NCBI GenBank assembly: GCA_900770765.1
Contig: CAAGLK010000127.1
Location: 1 to 43,270 of the forward strand
Source: Helicobacteraceae bacterium
Lineage (GTDB): Bacteria > Campylobacterota > Campylobacteria > Campylobacterales > Helicobacteraceae
Direction of reading: 5' to 3'
Length of the DNA stretch: 43,270 bases
In this document: piece after piece, positions 1 to 9,278 of the stretch
Numbering within the stretch: position 1 is the first letter of the stretch
How the letters are laid out: each line of letters begins with the position of its first letter
The notes under the pieces: generated by a model
Database searches by the model: none
What the model saw: the letters and a program-made list of their open reading frames with translations, nothing else
What the model was told of the DNA's origin: nothing
Translations under genes and position numbers: made by a program

Positions 1-1
1 A

Positions 2-1018
2 AAAGAGGCGTGGAAACATCAGCTAGAAACCCTGCCAAACCCAAGTGTGAGCGCATTAATCTTAGATAAATTTGGTGCGATTATAGCGTTAGAATCCCAT
101 AAAGAAAGCGGCACTCCACACGCAGAAGTTAAAGCATTACAGAGTGCGTATGCAAAGCTAAGTGGTGATTTAAGTATTTTAAAATTGCAAGATTCTAGCT
201 TAATTCATAATTTTTTATTACAAAATGCAAAAGATATTTTTAAAGACTGCACTATATATACAAGCCTAGAGCCTTGCGGAAGTGCTAAAGTGGGCAGAAC
301 CCCATCTTGTGCTACGCTTTTAAAAGAGTTAAAGCCAAAGTGCGTAGTAATCGGCGCTATGGATTCTAGCAAGGGGGCAAAGGGCGGTGCGGAGGAGCTA
401 GCAAATAGTGGAATCTTAGTTATAAAATCTTGCGAGGTGGAATCCTTAAGGGCATTAAATGAAAAATTTAATGAGCTTTTGCTTCCTTTTGACGCATTGC
501 AAAAAAGGGGTAAATTTATACTTTTTAAATACGCTTCAAGGCTAGATGGCAGCATTAATGGCGGTCAAATAAGCTCCAAAGTTGCTCAAAGGCAAATGCA
601 CAATTTTAGGGCTAAAGCGGATTTTTTACTAATTTCTGGTAGGTCTGTGCGGCTAGATTCCCCAACGCTTGATACAAGATTTGCCACGCTAGGCGGTAAG
701 AATCCAAATATTTTAATTTTAACAAAGCAAAAAGATTTTCCACAAAATGCACCATTATTTAAGATTCCAAATCGCAGTGTGGAATTTTTACACTCGCTAG
801 AATCTTTACAAAATTACAATGGCTTTATTTTTTGCGAGGGCGGCTCTAGGCTATTTAGCGAAATTTGCGATAAAATAGATATGCTTTTATTAATTTTAAA
901 TCCTAGTTTTAGTGAGGATTCCACTCTAACAATGCAGTTAAATAAAAATTTTAAGATTCTACACACAAGGCAAGTAGGAGATGATTTATTTATTTTTGCT
1001 AAAAATATAGAATATTAG
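2..1018 (+). CDS. ribD: Riboflavin biosynthesis deaminase/reductase RibD (5' end outside window)
   Basis: RibD deaminates the pyrimidine intermediate of riboflavin synthesis and then reduces its ribosyl side chain, in the cytoplasm. The N-terminal half has the zinc deaminase signature: HAEV, then SLEPCG followed by GRTPSC. The C-terminal half has reductase-like features such as the KYASRLDGSI segment. The first ATG/GTG-type start inside the window is the GTG at 47, but the frame is open back to base 2 and the residues before it (AWKHQLETLPNPSV) look like the normal RibD N-terminus, so the gene is cut by the window edge and GTG 47 is not the start. The family's usual NPxVG reads NPSVS here. 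The gene ends 57 bases before the first methyltransferase gene and has the GAATC/GATTC-rich composition typical of the window. Confidence 0.9.
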   Translation, partial: KEAWKHQLETLPNPSVSALILDKFGAIIALESHKESGTPHAEVKALQSAYAKLSGDLSILKLQDSSLIHNFLLQNAKDIFKDCTIYTSLEPCGSAKVGRTPSCATLLKELKPKCVVIGAMDSSKGAKGGAEELANSGILVIKSCEVESLRALNEKFNELLLPFDALQKRGKFILFKYASRLDGSINGGQISSKVAQRQMHNFRAKADFLLISGRSVRLDSPTLDTRFATLGGKNPNILILTKQKDFPQNAPLFKIPNRSVEFLHSLESLQNYNGFIFCEGGSRLFSEICDKIDMLLLILNPSFSEDSTLTMQLNKNFKILHTRQVGDDLFIFAKNIEY

Positions 1019-1031
1019 TTTTATTTGCAAA

Positions 1032-1040
1032 TGTTATAAT
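1032..1040 (+). promoter_or_regulatory. Extended -10 promoter before the methyltransferase pair
   Basis: TGTTATAAT is a perfect extended -10 (TGnTATAAT) in the short gap between ribD and the first methyltransferase gene. Transcription would begin near 1047. It suggests that the methyltransferase pair has its own promoter and does not depend on ribD read-through. No clear -35 is visible, which is normal in this lineage. Confidence 0.55.
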
Positions 1041-1075
1041 TATAACCTTTCAATAAAATGTATAAAGATAATCAA

Positions 1076-3499
1076 ATGGATAAAATAAATACTTTAGAGC
1101 AAAAAGATATTAATTACGCACTTTTTGAAACTAAACGCCCAGAAATTTATACTGCTATGAAATATTGGGGGAAAAAGCCACATAATATTTGGTGCGAATA
1201 TATTAAAAACTATGTTTCTAAAGATGGCGTTATGCTAGACCCCTTTTGTGGTAGCGGTATGAGTGGGATAGAAGCCTTAAGTGAAGGGAAAAGGGCAATT
1301 TGCTTTGATATAAATCCGCTTAGTAGCTTTTTATTTGAAATCTACACAAGCCCTTTTGATTTTATAGCTTATAAAAAAGAAGTAAATAAAATATTAGAGC
1401 TTATTTCAAATAATGAGCTTTATAAAAAATTATATTGCTATGATGGCTTAATACATAATGTAAAAAGCGAAAATGGTGTAATTTATGAAGTGTGTAGAGT
1501 GGATAATATTGAAGGCAAAAATAGAAGCGTTGAAAAAATCACTAATGATTCTTTGCATAAAGAAGCGATTAATTTTATAGAAAATTTAAATTTGCAAAAT
1601 TTAGGCTTAAACTTTATAGATGAGCCATTTTTAGATAGTGATAGCTTTAGTGCTAATTTTATAAAAAATATAGGTGGAAATAACTTTAAGCATATTTGGA
1701 CTAAACGGAATTTAGTAGTTTTATCGCTAATTTTTAAAGAAATTTTGGAAGTTGAAAACGAACTTATTAAAAAGCAGTTGCTTTTTGCGTTTTTAATGAG
1801 CACTCATTTATGTTGCAAAATGAATATTCCACGACAAGATGGAGCAAATAGGAATTTTTCTACTAGCTGGGGGAGGAGTGCGTATATTTGTAGTGCTAGG
1901 CAAATGGAGCAAAATCCTCTTTTGGTGTTTTATAGGAATTGCTTTGGGAAGCAATCAGTAGAGAGTGCATTGAAGTTTTCAAATACTTATTTAAATAAAG
2001 AAAAGCTAAAAATAAAGCAAGTTAGCAAAAGTAATAAATTAAAAGACAATAATGCCTTTAATTTAAAATATGGCGTTGTTAATGTGCTAAATTTAAGCGA
2101 TTATGTGGAATCTAAAAGCATAGATTTTATAATAACCGACCCTCCTTATGGTGGGCTGGTGAAATACTTAGACCTATCATATCTTTGGCTTTTGTGGCTT
2201 AAAAAATATGATAAAAAATATGGCGAAATAGACTTTTTTAGCGAAATTACAATTAATAATAAATGTGATTTAAAAACTTATGAAATGCGTTTCACAAATG
2301 CCTTAAAAGAGTGCTTTAGAGTGCTTAAAGATAGTGGGAAAATGGTAATAACTTTTCATAATAAAGATATAAAAATATGGAATAGCTTTATGCGAAGCTT
2401 AAAAAATGCTGGGTTTGTAATAGAAAAGGTAATTCATCAATACAATAGGCGAAGCGGTGAGTCTGTGGTGGCGAATCCTTATGGAACTTCTGGGACTGAT
2501 TTTTATTTGCGTTGTGTTAAAAGTAATAAACAAGATATAAGCATAAGCGATGACTTAGAAAATAAGATTCTACAAACTGCTATTTTAGCAATTGCTGAGA
2601 GAAATGAGCCTACGCCTTATGAAATTTTATTTGACGCTATTTTGGCAAATATTACAACAAGCGGCTATTTGTTTAGCGATGATTGTGTGGGTGATATTAA
2701 TAATACGCTTAAAAAGCATATTGGAAGCATTTTTGAAATTTTAGATTCTAGTAATAAGGCTGGTAAACTATGGTGGTTTAAAAATCCACAAGATTATATT
2801 AAGTTTTATCATATTCCACTGACGCAAAGAGTGGAGTTAGCGGTGTTAAATTTGCTTAAAAATAAAGGCTTAGTAGCGCTTGATGAAGTGCTTGGGTTGA
2901 TTTATAAACACTTCCCTAATGGATTAACACCAGAGCGTGAAAATATCATAACAACGCTAGAAAAATACGCAAATAAATCAAGTGGTAAATGGATATACAA
3001 TCCGCAATCTAGCCACGCAATACAAGCCACAACACACACTAAATATATTTATAATCTAGCACAAATTGGCAAAAAGCTAGGCTTTAGCATTTTTATCGGT
3101 AAAAGAGAGCAAGGCGAGATAATAAATAATGAAAAATTAAGTAAATTTAGCGATATTTTGGGCTTAGATTTTATAAAAGATGATTTTATAAGAAGCCGAG
3201 CGGAGATGATAGATTTAATTTTTTTAAAAGATAAAGAAATTAAATTTATTTTTGAAGTGGAAAATTCAACAAGCATAATTTCAGCACTTCATAGAGGCTC
3301 GGTTTTAGAATCTAAGATTCCTAAATTTATCATTATCCCACAAGATAGAGAAAAAGAGCTTTTAGCAATGCAAGAGCCACTAACGCTAAAATCCATTAAA
3401 GAGAATAATTGGAAATATATGCTTTATAGCGATATTGATAAAATGCTATCTAGTAAGAATCCGCAAATTAGCGATTTTGCAAAAGAAATAGGGCGATAA
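1076..3499 (+). CDS. DNA methyltransferase with C-terminal nuclease-like domain
   Basis: This is a large SAM-dependent DNA methyltransferase of the amino (N4/N6) class. Motif I DPFCGSG lies near residues 55–61 and catalytic motif IV DPPY near 355–358; a YWGKKP element precedes motif I. After about residue 490 the methyltransferase core ends. A segment that looks like a winged helix follows (near FPNGLTPERENI), then a C-terminal domain with IDLIFL and FEVENST (near 715–731). That spacing of an acidic residue and an E-x-E strand resembles PD-(D/E)xK nuclease folds, so this may be a fused methylase-restriction protein. The nuclease assignment is inference. ATG 1076 is preferred over ATG 1058 because 1058 leaves a leader of only about 11 bases after the predicted start site; neither has a strong ribosome-binding site. 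The stop abuts the next gene. Confidence 0.8.
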   Translation: MDKINTLEQKDINYALFETKRPEIYTAMKYWGKKPHNIWCEYIKNYVSKDGVMLDPFCGSGMSGIEALSEGKRAICFDINPLSSFLFEIYTSPFDFIAYKKEVNKILELISNNELYKKLYCYDGLIHNVKSENGVIYEVCRVDNIEGKNRSVEKITNDSLHKEAINFIENLNLQNLGLNFIDEPFLDSDSFSANFIKNIGGNNFKHIWTKRNLVVLSLIFKEILEVENELIKKQLLFAFLMSTHLCCKMNIPRQDGANRNFSTSWGRSAYICSARQMEQNPLLVFYRNCFGKQSVESALKFSNTYLNKEKLKIKQVSKSNKLKDNNAFNLKYGVVNVLNLSDYVESKSIDFIITDPPYGGLVKYLDLSYLWLLWLKKYDKKYGEIDFFSEITINNKCDLKTYEMRFTNALKECFRVLKDSGKMVITFHNKDIKIWNSFMRSLKNAGFVIEKVIHQYNRRSGESVVANPYGTSGTDFYLRCVKSNKQDISISDDLENKILQTAILAIAERNEPTPYEILFDAILANITTSGYLFSDDCVGDINNTLKKHIGSIFEILDSSNKAGKLWWFKNPQDYIKFYHIPLTQRVELAVLNLLKNKGLVALDEVLGLIYKHFPNGLTPERENIITTLEKYANKSSGKWIYNPQSSHAIQATTHTKYIYNLAQIGKKLGFSIFIGKREQGEIINNEKLSKFSDILGLDFIKDDFIRSRAEMIDLIFLKDKEIKFIFEVENSTSIISALHRGSVLESKIPKFIIIPQDREKELLAMQEPLTLKSIKENNWKYMLYSDIDKMLSSKNPQISDFAKEIGR

Positions 3500-4327
3500 A
3501 TGAGTGAAGGAAAATATGACAAAAGAAATAAGCTAAATGACTTAACAGGCAAAGAGTGGTTGAAACTTACCTCCAGCTTTTGGATAAGTGAAAAATGTAA
3601 ATTAGATAAAGAAGCACTAAAGCATCCAGCGCCTTTTATGGTTAAAGATATACAAAAGCTAATATCGCTTTTTACAAAGCAAAATATGCAAGTGTTAGAC
3701 CCATTTTGTGGTAGTGGGACAACGCTAATTGCGGCGAGTTTATTAAATCGCTTTAGCGTTGGTATTGATTTAAGCGGGGAGTATAAAGAGTTGGCGTTAA
3801 ATAGATTAGAATCTATAAATGCAAGCGGTTTTAAATATATAGTTGATGATAATATAAAAGTGCTTAAAGGTATGCAAGAATCTAGCATTGATTATATTGT
3901 AACTAGTCCGCCTTATTTTAATATCCTTAAAAATAAATCACAAGGCTTAAGAAGTGATAAAAGCCACAAAGGCTTTAGAAATGGTGCTAGAAGCGGCGTG
4001 GTAAGCTATGAAAACATAAGTGAGCTAAATTTGGAAAATGCTAAGAGCTATAAAGAGTTCTTAGAAAAATTAGCAAAAGTTTTTTTAGAGTGCAAAAGAA
4101 TCTTAAAAGACAAAAAATATTTATCTATAGTTATTAGTGACTTTACTATTGATAAAAAAGAAGTCGCAGTTACAAGCAATATTATAGATTTAATGATAAA
4201 ACTAGGATATGAATTTGTAGGTAATGTCGCACTTATACAAAACAACAAGCCCCTTTATCCCTTCGGCTATCCTTTTGCTTATAAAATAAATCACCACAAT
4301 CAAAATATATTAAATTTTAGAAATTAA
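3500..4327 (+). CDS. Second DNA methyltransferase (N4-cytosine/N6-adenine class)
   Basis: A compact 275-residue DNA methyltransferase. Motif I DPFCGSGTT is near residues 67–75, and motif IV TSPPY near 135–139; the S in TSPPY is often seen in N4-cytosine enzymes, so base specificity could differ from the upstream DPPY enzyme. Its ATG follows directly on the upstream stop codon, so the two are almost certainly co-translated. Pairs of methyltransferases usually serve asymmetric recognition sites, one enzyme per strand. No separate restriction gene is present before the convergent cys operon, consistent with the nuclease being the C-terminal part of the upstream protein. Few GAATC/GATTC sites occur here compared with the flanking genes, suggesting horizontal acquisition. 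The recognition sequence cannot be read from the protein. Confidence 0.85.
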   Translation: MSEGKYDKRNKLNDLTGKEWLKLTSSFWISEKCKLDKEALKHPAPFMVKDIQKLISLFTKQNMQVLDPFCGSGTTLIAASLLNRFSVGIDLSGEYKELALNRLESINASGFKYIVDDNIKVLKGMQESSIDYIVTSPPYFNILKNKSQGLRSDKSHKGFRNGARSGVVSYENISELNLENAKSYKEFLEKLAKVFLECKRILKDKKYLSIVISDFTIDKKEVAVTSNIIDLMIKLGYEFVGNVALIQNNKPLYPFGYPFAYKINHHNQNILNFRN

Positions 4328-4418
4328 ATAAGACAATATGGAATCACAAACGCATAAAACGCCTTCATAGCCTTGCGATTCCACATTTGCATATTTTTAA
4401 ATAATCCTTAAACAACTC

Positions 4419-5846
4419 TTATATTGCCTTACACTCCCACTCTGGATAAAATTTGCGAATATAGGCGTTTAGCTCAATTTCGGCTTGTGAATATTGCTTG
4501 GATTCCACATTTTCACCGCTTAAGGATTCCACTATCATTCCAGCCCCTAGCGTTTCATTAGTGTATTTGTCAATTATTATAAAGCTCCCTAGTGTGCGGT
4601 TATTTTCATAAGTTTCAAAGCAAAGATTCCTATCTAGCCTTAACGCACATTGTGCGATATCATTTAACTCTAGCGAATCCGCTGCGACTTCTTCTAGCGT
4701 GTTAATATCCTTTTTATAAAATATCTCGCTAAACTCGCCATACAGCACAGAAGTAGCACGCTTAATCACATAGCTAACACCCTTTTTAAGTGGAATCTCA
4801 CTCATCCACACAATATTTACTTTAAGATTCTTAGCCACACTTGGAATCTCGCCACTTGCGATAATATCGCCCCTTGAAATATCTATTTCATCCTCTAGCG
4901 TTAGTGTTATTGCTTGTGGATACTCCGCACTTTTTGCACTTACAAAAGAATCTCTAGCGTTTAAATCACTAATCTCTGGCGTGATAATTTCTTTAACCTT
5001 GCTTGTTTTATTTTGTGGTAAAATCACCACGCTATCGCCCACTCTTACGCTTCCACTTGCCACACTTCCGCAAAATCCTCTAAAGTTTAAATGCGGTCTA
5101 TTCACATACTGCACAGGCATTCTAAAATCTGCTAAGTTGGAATCTAAAAATTCATAAGAATCTAAAAGTGGCAATAACGCCTTGCCCTTATACCACTGCA
5201 TTTTATGGCTATTTTGTAAGATATTGTCCCCACATAGTGCAGATAGCGGCAAGAAGTCAAAGGATATTGTCCCAAAGTTAGGCAGCTTTGAGATAATCTC
5301 TCTATAATCAGTTACGATTTTTTCAAAAACACTTTGCGAGTAATCCACTAAATCCATTTTATTAACCGCAACAATAATTTTTTTAATCCCCAAAAGGCTT
5401 ACGATATAAGAGTGCCGCTTAGTTTGTGTCAAAACACCCTTTCTAGCATCTAGCAATATTATCGCCACATCCGCACTGCTAGCTCCTGTCGCCATATTTC
5501 TAGTGTATTGCTCATGTCCTGGTGTGTCGGCTATTATGTATTTTTTCTTTTCAGTTGTAAAAAATCTATAAGCTACATCAATGGTAATCCCTTGCTCTCG
5601 CTCACTTGATAACCCATCAACTAAAAGGGCGAAGTCAATATTCTCCCCTTGCGTGCCAACTTTGGCAGAATCTTTCTCTAATGCACTTAGCTGGTCTTCA
5701 AAAAGCACTTTAGAATCATAAAGCATTCTGCCTATTAGCGTAGATTTCCCATCATCTACACTTCCACAAGTGATAAAGCGACACATCGCCTTATTTTCGT
5801 GTTCTTTTAAATATCTCTTAATATCAGTTTTAATTAAGTCTTGCAT
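4419..5846 (-). CDS. cysN: Sulfate adenylyltransferase subunit 1 (GTPase)
   Basis: CysN is the GTPase subunit of ATP sulfurylase; GTP hydrolysis drives CysD to make adenosine 5'-phosphosulfate (APS) from sulfate and ATP. The G-box GSVDDGKST is at about residues 28–36, followed by DTPGHEQYT and NKMD, as in EF-Tu-like GTPases. At 475 residues it has the length of CysN alone; there is no C-terminal APS kinase (CysC) extension, which fits an APS-reducing pathway. It is the last gene of the cys operon. Its start shares one base with the cysD stop (TAATG), so translation is probably coupled. It converges on the methyltransferase pair across about 90 bases with no clear terminator. Confidence 0.97.
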   Translation of the reverse strand: MQDLIKTDIKRYLKEHENKAMCRFITCGSVDDGKSTLIGRMLYDSKVLFEDQLSALEKDSAKVGTQGENIDFALLVDGLSSEREQGITIDVAYRFFTTEKKKYIIADTPGHEQYTRNMATGASSADVAIILLDARKGVLTQTKRHSYIVSLLGIKKIIVAVNKMDLVDYSQSVFEKIVTDYREIISKLPNFGTISFDFLPLSALCGDNILQNSHKMQWYKGKALLPLLDSYEFLDSNLADFRMPVQYVNRPHLNFRGFCGSVASGSVRVGDSVVILPQNKTSKVKEIITPEISDLNARDSFVSAKSAEYPQAITLTLEDEIDISRGDIIASGEIPSVAKNLKVNIVWMSEIPLKKGVSYVIKRATSVLYGEFSEIFYKKDINTLEEVAADSLELNDIAQCALRLDRNLCFETYENNRTLGSFIIIDKYTNETLGAGMIVESLSGENVESKQYSQAEIELNAYIRKFYPEWECKAI

Positions 5847-6745
5847 TAAAAATACCCCTCTTGTTTTTTCTTTTCCATACTTGCATCGCTGTCAGTATCT
5901 ATCAGCCGCCCTTGTCTCTCACTTGTATTTGCTAAAAGCAGTTCTTTAATTATGGATTCTAAGTTATCCGCATTTGATTCAATAGCTCCCGTTAGTGGAT
6001 AGCAGCCAAGTGTGCGGAATCTAACAAGCTCATTTTTCGCATTTTTTCTTAACTCCTCTGGCATCCGCTCATCATCTACTAGAATTTTTGTCCCCATATA
6101 ATCCACTACCGGACGCACTTTAGCAAAATATAGGCTAGGGATTGGGATATTTTCTAGTGCGATATATTGCCAAATATCAAGTTCTGTCCAATTACTAAGT
6201 GGGAAGACGCGGATTGATTCGCCATTTTTGTGGCGGCCGTTGTAGAGATTCCACAATTCTGGTCGTTGATTTTTCGGGTCCCAGCGGTGATTTTCATCTC
6301 TAAAGCTATAGATTCTCTCTTTTGCCCGAGATTTCTCCTCATCTCTCCTAGCTCCGCCAAATACTGCATCAAACTTATACAAATCTAGCATTTGCTTTAG
6401 CCCTTGTGTTTTCATAATGTCTGTGTGCATTGCACTTCCATGCTTAAAGGGCGAGATTCCTATCTCATCGCCTTTAGGATTAGAATATACAATTAGCTTC
6501 ATACCGCTATCTTTTGCCCTTTTATCGCGGAATTCAATCATTTCTCTAAACTTCCACTTCGTATCCACATGCACTAAAGGCAGTGGCGGCGTGGCGGGGT
6601 AAAACGCCTTTTGTAGTAAATGTAGCATTACTGAGCTATCTTTGCCTATGCTATAAAGCATTGCAGGGTTGCTAAACTCGGCTATTACTTCTCGCATTAT
6701 GTGTATAGATTCCGCTTCTAGCGCCTTTAGGTGCGTGATATTCAT
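5846..6745 (-). CDS. cysD: Sulfate adenylyltransferase subunit 2
   Basis: CysD is the catalytic subunit of ATP sulfurylase, joining sulfate to AMP to give APS. It belongs to the PP-loop ATP pyrophosphatase family; the loop reads YSIGKDSS at about residues 31–38. The conserved GGARRDEEKSRAKERI and SNWTELDIWQYI segments are characteristic of CysD. The length of 299 residues is normal. It sits between cysH (10-base gap) and cysN (1-base overlap). The ATG at 6745 is preceded on the coding strand by an AAGGAG-type ribosome-binding site. Confidence 0.97.
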   Translation of the reverse strand: MNITHLKALEAESIHIMREVIAEFSNPAMLYSIGKDSSVMLHLLQKAFYPATPPLPLVHVDTKWKFREMIEFRDKRAKDSGMKLIVYSNPKGDEIGISPFKHGSAMHTDIMKTQGLKQMLDLYKFDAVFGGARRDEEKSRAKERIYSFRDENHRWDPKNQRPELWNLYNGRHKNGESIRVFPLSNWTELDIWQYIALENIPIPSLYFAKVRPVVDYMGTKILVDDERMPEELRKNAKNELVRFRTLGCYPLTGAIESNADNLESIIKELLLANTSERQGRLIDTDSDASMEKKKQEGYF

Positions 6746-6755
6746 AATTTCTCCT

Positions 6756-7430
6756 TTATTTTTTTAAATGTAGTCCGCATTCTTTATGCTCTGGATTCTC
6801 CCACCACCAGCGACCCGCGCGGATATCCTCGCCCTCTTTTACCGCCCTTGTGCAAGGCTGGCAGCCGATAGATAAGAAGTTTTTTTCATAAAGGGCGTTT
6901 TTAGGTAAGTTTTGCGATTCCACAAATTCCCACATTTGCTTATCGCCTACATCAAAAAGCGGATTAAATTTAATTAAATTAAAGCTAGAATCCCACTCTT
7001 TAAAGCTAATATCCGCCCTTGTTACACTTTGCGCTGCCCTTAAGCCGCTTATCCACGCCTCTTTTCCATTTAATGCTTCCTTTAGCGGTAGAATCTTTCG
7101 CATATTACAGCATTTTTTGCGACTTTCAATGCTATCTCGCATCCCCCACTCGCCAAGCTCTTTTTCTAAGGATTCTAGCTTTTCTAAAGGAGCGGAGTAT
7201 TCTTTTATTTTTATATCAAAATGCGATTCCACATTTTTTTGATATTCTAAACTTTCTTTAAAAAGTTTATGCGTATTTAGCGTAAAAACTTCAATGCGAT
7301 TCTTATCAAAACCGCTTTTTAAAAGTAAAAATAAGGCAATCGTGTCCTCTATTTGATGACTAAAGGCAAGTGCGACTTGCCCGCTAATTTTGCTTAATTC
7401 TTGTTGCAGTTGTGGAATCTTAGATAACAT
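6756..7430 (-). CDS. cysH: Adenylyl-sulfate (APS) reductase, CysH family
   Basis: This reduces activated sulfate to sulfite using thioredoxin. The cysteine pattern points to APS rather than PAPS as substrate: C107–C108 and C190-x-x-C193 are the four ligands of the [4Fe-4S] cluster found in APS-type CysH, and C218 in ECGLHL is the catalytic cysteine. GEDIRAGRWWWE is the conserved stretch before the C-terminal tail. The PP-loop region reads FSHQIEDT near residue 23. An APS substrate fits the absence of cysC in the operon. The gene begins 11 bases inside the end of cysA, so the two are translationally linked. Sulfite reductase must be encoded elsewhere, if present. Confidence 0.93.
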   Translation of the reverse strand: MLSKIPQLQQELSKISGQVALAFSHQIEDTIALFLLLKSGFDKNRIEVFTLNTHKLFKESLEYQKNVESHFDIKIKEYSAPLEKLESLEKELGEWGMRDSIESRKKCCNMRKILPLKEALNGKEAWISGLRAAQSVTRADISFKEWDSSFNLIKFNPLFDVGDKQMWEFVESQNLPKNALYEKNFLSIGCQPCTRAVKEGEDIRAGRWWWENPEHKECGLHLKK

Positions 7431-8469
7431 AATCGCTCCATTGTTGATTTTCTTCGCTAAAACCTCTTAGTGTTTTAAAACTTAAATACACTTTCTTGCT
7501 ATCTCTAATTTTATCAAACTCCGCCTTAGAAACATCGGCTTCTACAATACTAGGCTTCCCATCATTTATTATCTCAATATCAAGGCGGATTCTAGCCCCT
7601 AGGATTCTATAGTGTAGAATCTCACCGCTTGTGGCATTTTCGCTATAATTTTCACTTACTAAAATCTCGTGTGGTCGCACAAAAAGGGTCTCATGGCTTT
7701 TGCTATCCACTACTAAATTCCCATCGCTTACGCGCCCTTTAAATAAATTTACATTTCCTAAAAAGCTATAAACAAATGGATTTGCCGGCTTTTCATAAAC
7801 TTCCTCTGGTGTGCCGATTTGCTCTATTTTGCCCTTATTCATAATTACAATTTCATCGCTAACCTCTAATGCTTCTTCTTGGTCGTGCGTTACAAAAATG
7901 CTTGTAATGTGGATTTCATCGTGCAGCCGCCTTAGCCACCGCCGTAAATCTTGCCGCACTTTTGCATCTAGCGCTCCAAAAGGCTCATCTAAAAGTAGCA
8001 CTTTAGGCTCCACGGCTAGCGCCCTAGCTAACGCCACCCGCTGCTTTTGCCCTCCGCTTAGCTCACTTGGCTTTCTTTTATATAAGCCCTCTAATTGCAC
8101 CATTTTTAGAAGCGTATGCACTTTCTGCTCTATCTCTTCCTTGCTAGGTCTAGTGGCTTTTGGGCGGACATTTAGCCCAAAGGCGATATTATCAAAAACG
8201 CTCATGTGCTTAAAAAGCGCATAATGTTGAAACACAAACCCCACGCCCCTATCTTTTGCGCTTTTTCCCGTAATATCCGCGCCAAAAAACTCCACGCTTC
8301 CACTATCGCTACTCTCTAAGCCTGCAATAATCCTTAAAAGCGTAGTTTTACCGCTTCCACTAGGTCCTAAAAGTGCGGATAATTGCCCCTCTTTTAAACT
8401 TAGATTAATATTATCTAAAGCGACAAAATCATCAAATTTTTTATAAAGATTCTTAATTTCTATACTCAT
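7420..8469 (-). CDS. cysA: Sulfate/thiosulfate ABC transporter ATPase
   Basis: This is the cytoplasmic ATPase of the sulfate importer. Walker A is GPSGSGKTT (about 35–43), the signature is LSGGQKQR, and Walker B is VLLLDEPFGALDAK, followed by the switch histidine in THDQEEA. The C-terminal third looks like the regulatory domain found in CysA/MalK-type proteins. At 349 residues it is a typical CysA. It overlaps cysW by 4 bases and cysH by 11, in an operon with both permeases and the binding protein, which supports sulfate or thiosulfate as the cargo. Confidence 0.96.
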   Translation of the reverse strand: MSIEIKNLYKKFDDFVALDNINLSLKEGQLSALLGPSGSGKTTLLRIIAGLESSDSGSVEFFGADITGKSAKDRGVGFVFQHYALFKHMSVFDNIAFGLNVRPKATRPSKEEIEQKVHTLLKMVQLEGLYKRKPSELSGGQKQRVALARALAVEPKVLLLDEPFGALDAKVRQDLRRWLRRLHDEIHITSIFVTHDQEEALEVSDEIVIMNKGKIEQIGTPEEVYEKPANPFVYSFLGNVNLFKGRVSDGNLVVDSKSHETLFVRPHEILVSENYSENATSGEILHYRILGARIRLDIEIINDGKPSIVEADVSKAEFDKIRDSKKVYLSFKTLRGFSEENQQWSDYVI

Positions 8470-9278
8470 TTTTTCTCTCTTTCTACAACTATTTTTAACA
8501 CAAGGCTAACTAAACTTAAAAGCGTTAAAAGACTCGCTACGCTAAAGGCTGCTATATGTAAATATTCATTATATAAAATTTCAATATAAAGTGGCATTGT
8601 AGTTGTTAGCCCTACAATTTTACCGCTTACCACAGCTACCGCGCCAAACTCACCCATAGCCCTTGCATTAGTTAAAATCATCCCATAAAATAAGCCCCAT
8701 TTAATATTAGGAAGTGTAACTTTAAAAAATGTTTGGATTCCACTTGCGCCTAAACTAAGCGCTGCTTCCTCTTCTTCTTTACCTTGCTCGCTCATTAGCG
8801 GGATTAGCTCTTTTGCTACAAAAGGAAATGTTACAAAACAAGTGGCAATTAAAATCGCTGGAAATGCAAAGATTATTTTAAGATTCCACTCTTGCAACAC
8901 TTCGCCAAAGAATCCGCTATTACCAAAAAGCAGCACAAACATAAGCCCAGCAATCACAGGCGAAATAGCAAAAGGCACTTCTAAAAGCGTGGTTAAAATC
9001 GCCTTGCCACGAAACTCAAATTTAGCAATCGCATAAGCTAGAAAAATCCCAAAAATCGTATTAAGCGGCACGGCAACAATCGCACAGCTAAGCGTTAGTA
9101 AAATCGCCTTAATTGTGTTTTCCTCCTTTATCGCTTCTAAAAAGATTCCAACCCCTTCGCTAAAGGCCTCTAAAAAAATCGTAATAAGTGGAATCACAAC
9201 AAAAAGCCCTAAAAATAAAAAGGTAATTGTGATAAATACACGCCTTAAGATGCGTGGTTCATAGCTAGCCGCTCTCAT
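8466..9278 (-). CDS. cysW: Sulfate ABC transporter permease CysW
   Basis: One of the two membrane subunits of the sulfate importer, with about six hydrophobic helices. The inner-membrane coupling loop that docks to the ATPase is visible as EEAALSLGASGIQTFFKVTLPNI. ATG 9278 is chosen over ATG 9290: GGAG lies six bases before it, and it forms the classic four-base ATGA overlap with the cysT stop, whereas ATG 9290 has no ribosome-binding site. The protein then starts MRAAS and has 270 residues. CysW and CysT are assigned by operon order and similarity to each other; the two could be swapped in name without changing the function. Confidence 0.93.
   Translation of the reverse strand: MRAASYEPRILRRVFITITFLFLGLFVVIPLITIFLEAFSEGVGIFLEAIKEENTIKAILLTLSCAIVAVPLNTIFGIFLAYAIAKFEFRGKAILTTLLEVPFAISPVIAGLMFVLLFGNSGFFGEVLQEWNLKIIFAFPAILIATCFVTFPFVAKELIPLMSEQGKEEEEAALSLGASGIQTFFKVTLPNIKWGLFYGMILTNARAMGEFGAVAVVSGKIVGLTTTMPLYIEILYNEYLHIAAFSVASLLTLLSLVSLVLKIVVEREKK

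Noticed and set aside
47..49. GTG at 47 as the ribD start
   Set aside because: The frame stays open to the window edge and the upstream residues look like the normal RibD N-terminus.
4338..4384. Inverted TGGAATC…GATTCCA pair between the second methyltransferase gene and cysN as a terminator
   Set aside because: The loop is over 30 bases, there is no T-run, and GAATC/GATTC is so common here that such pairs arise by chance.
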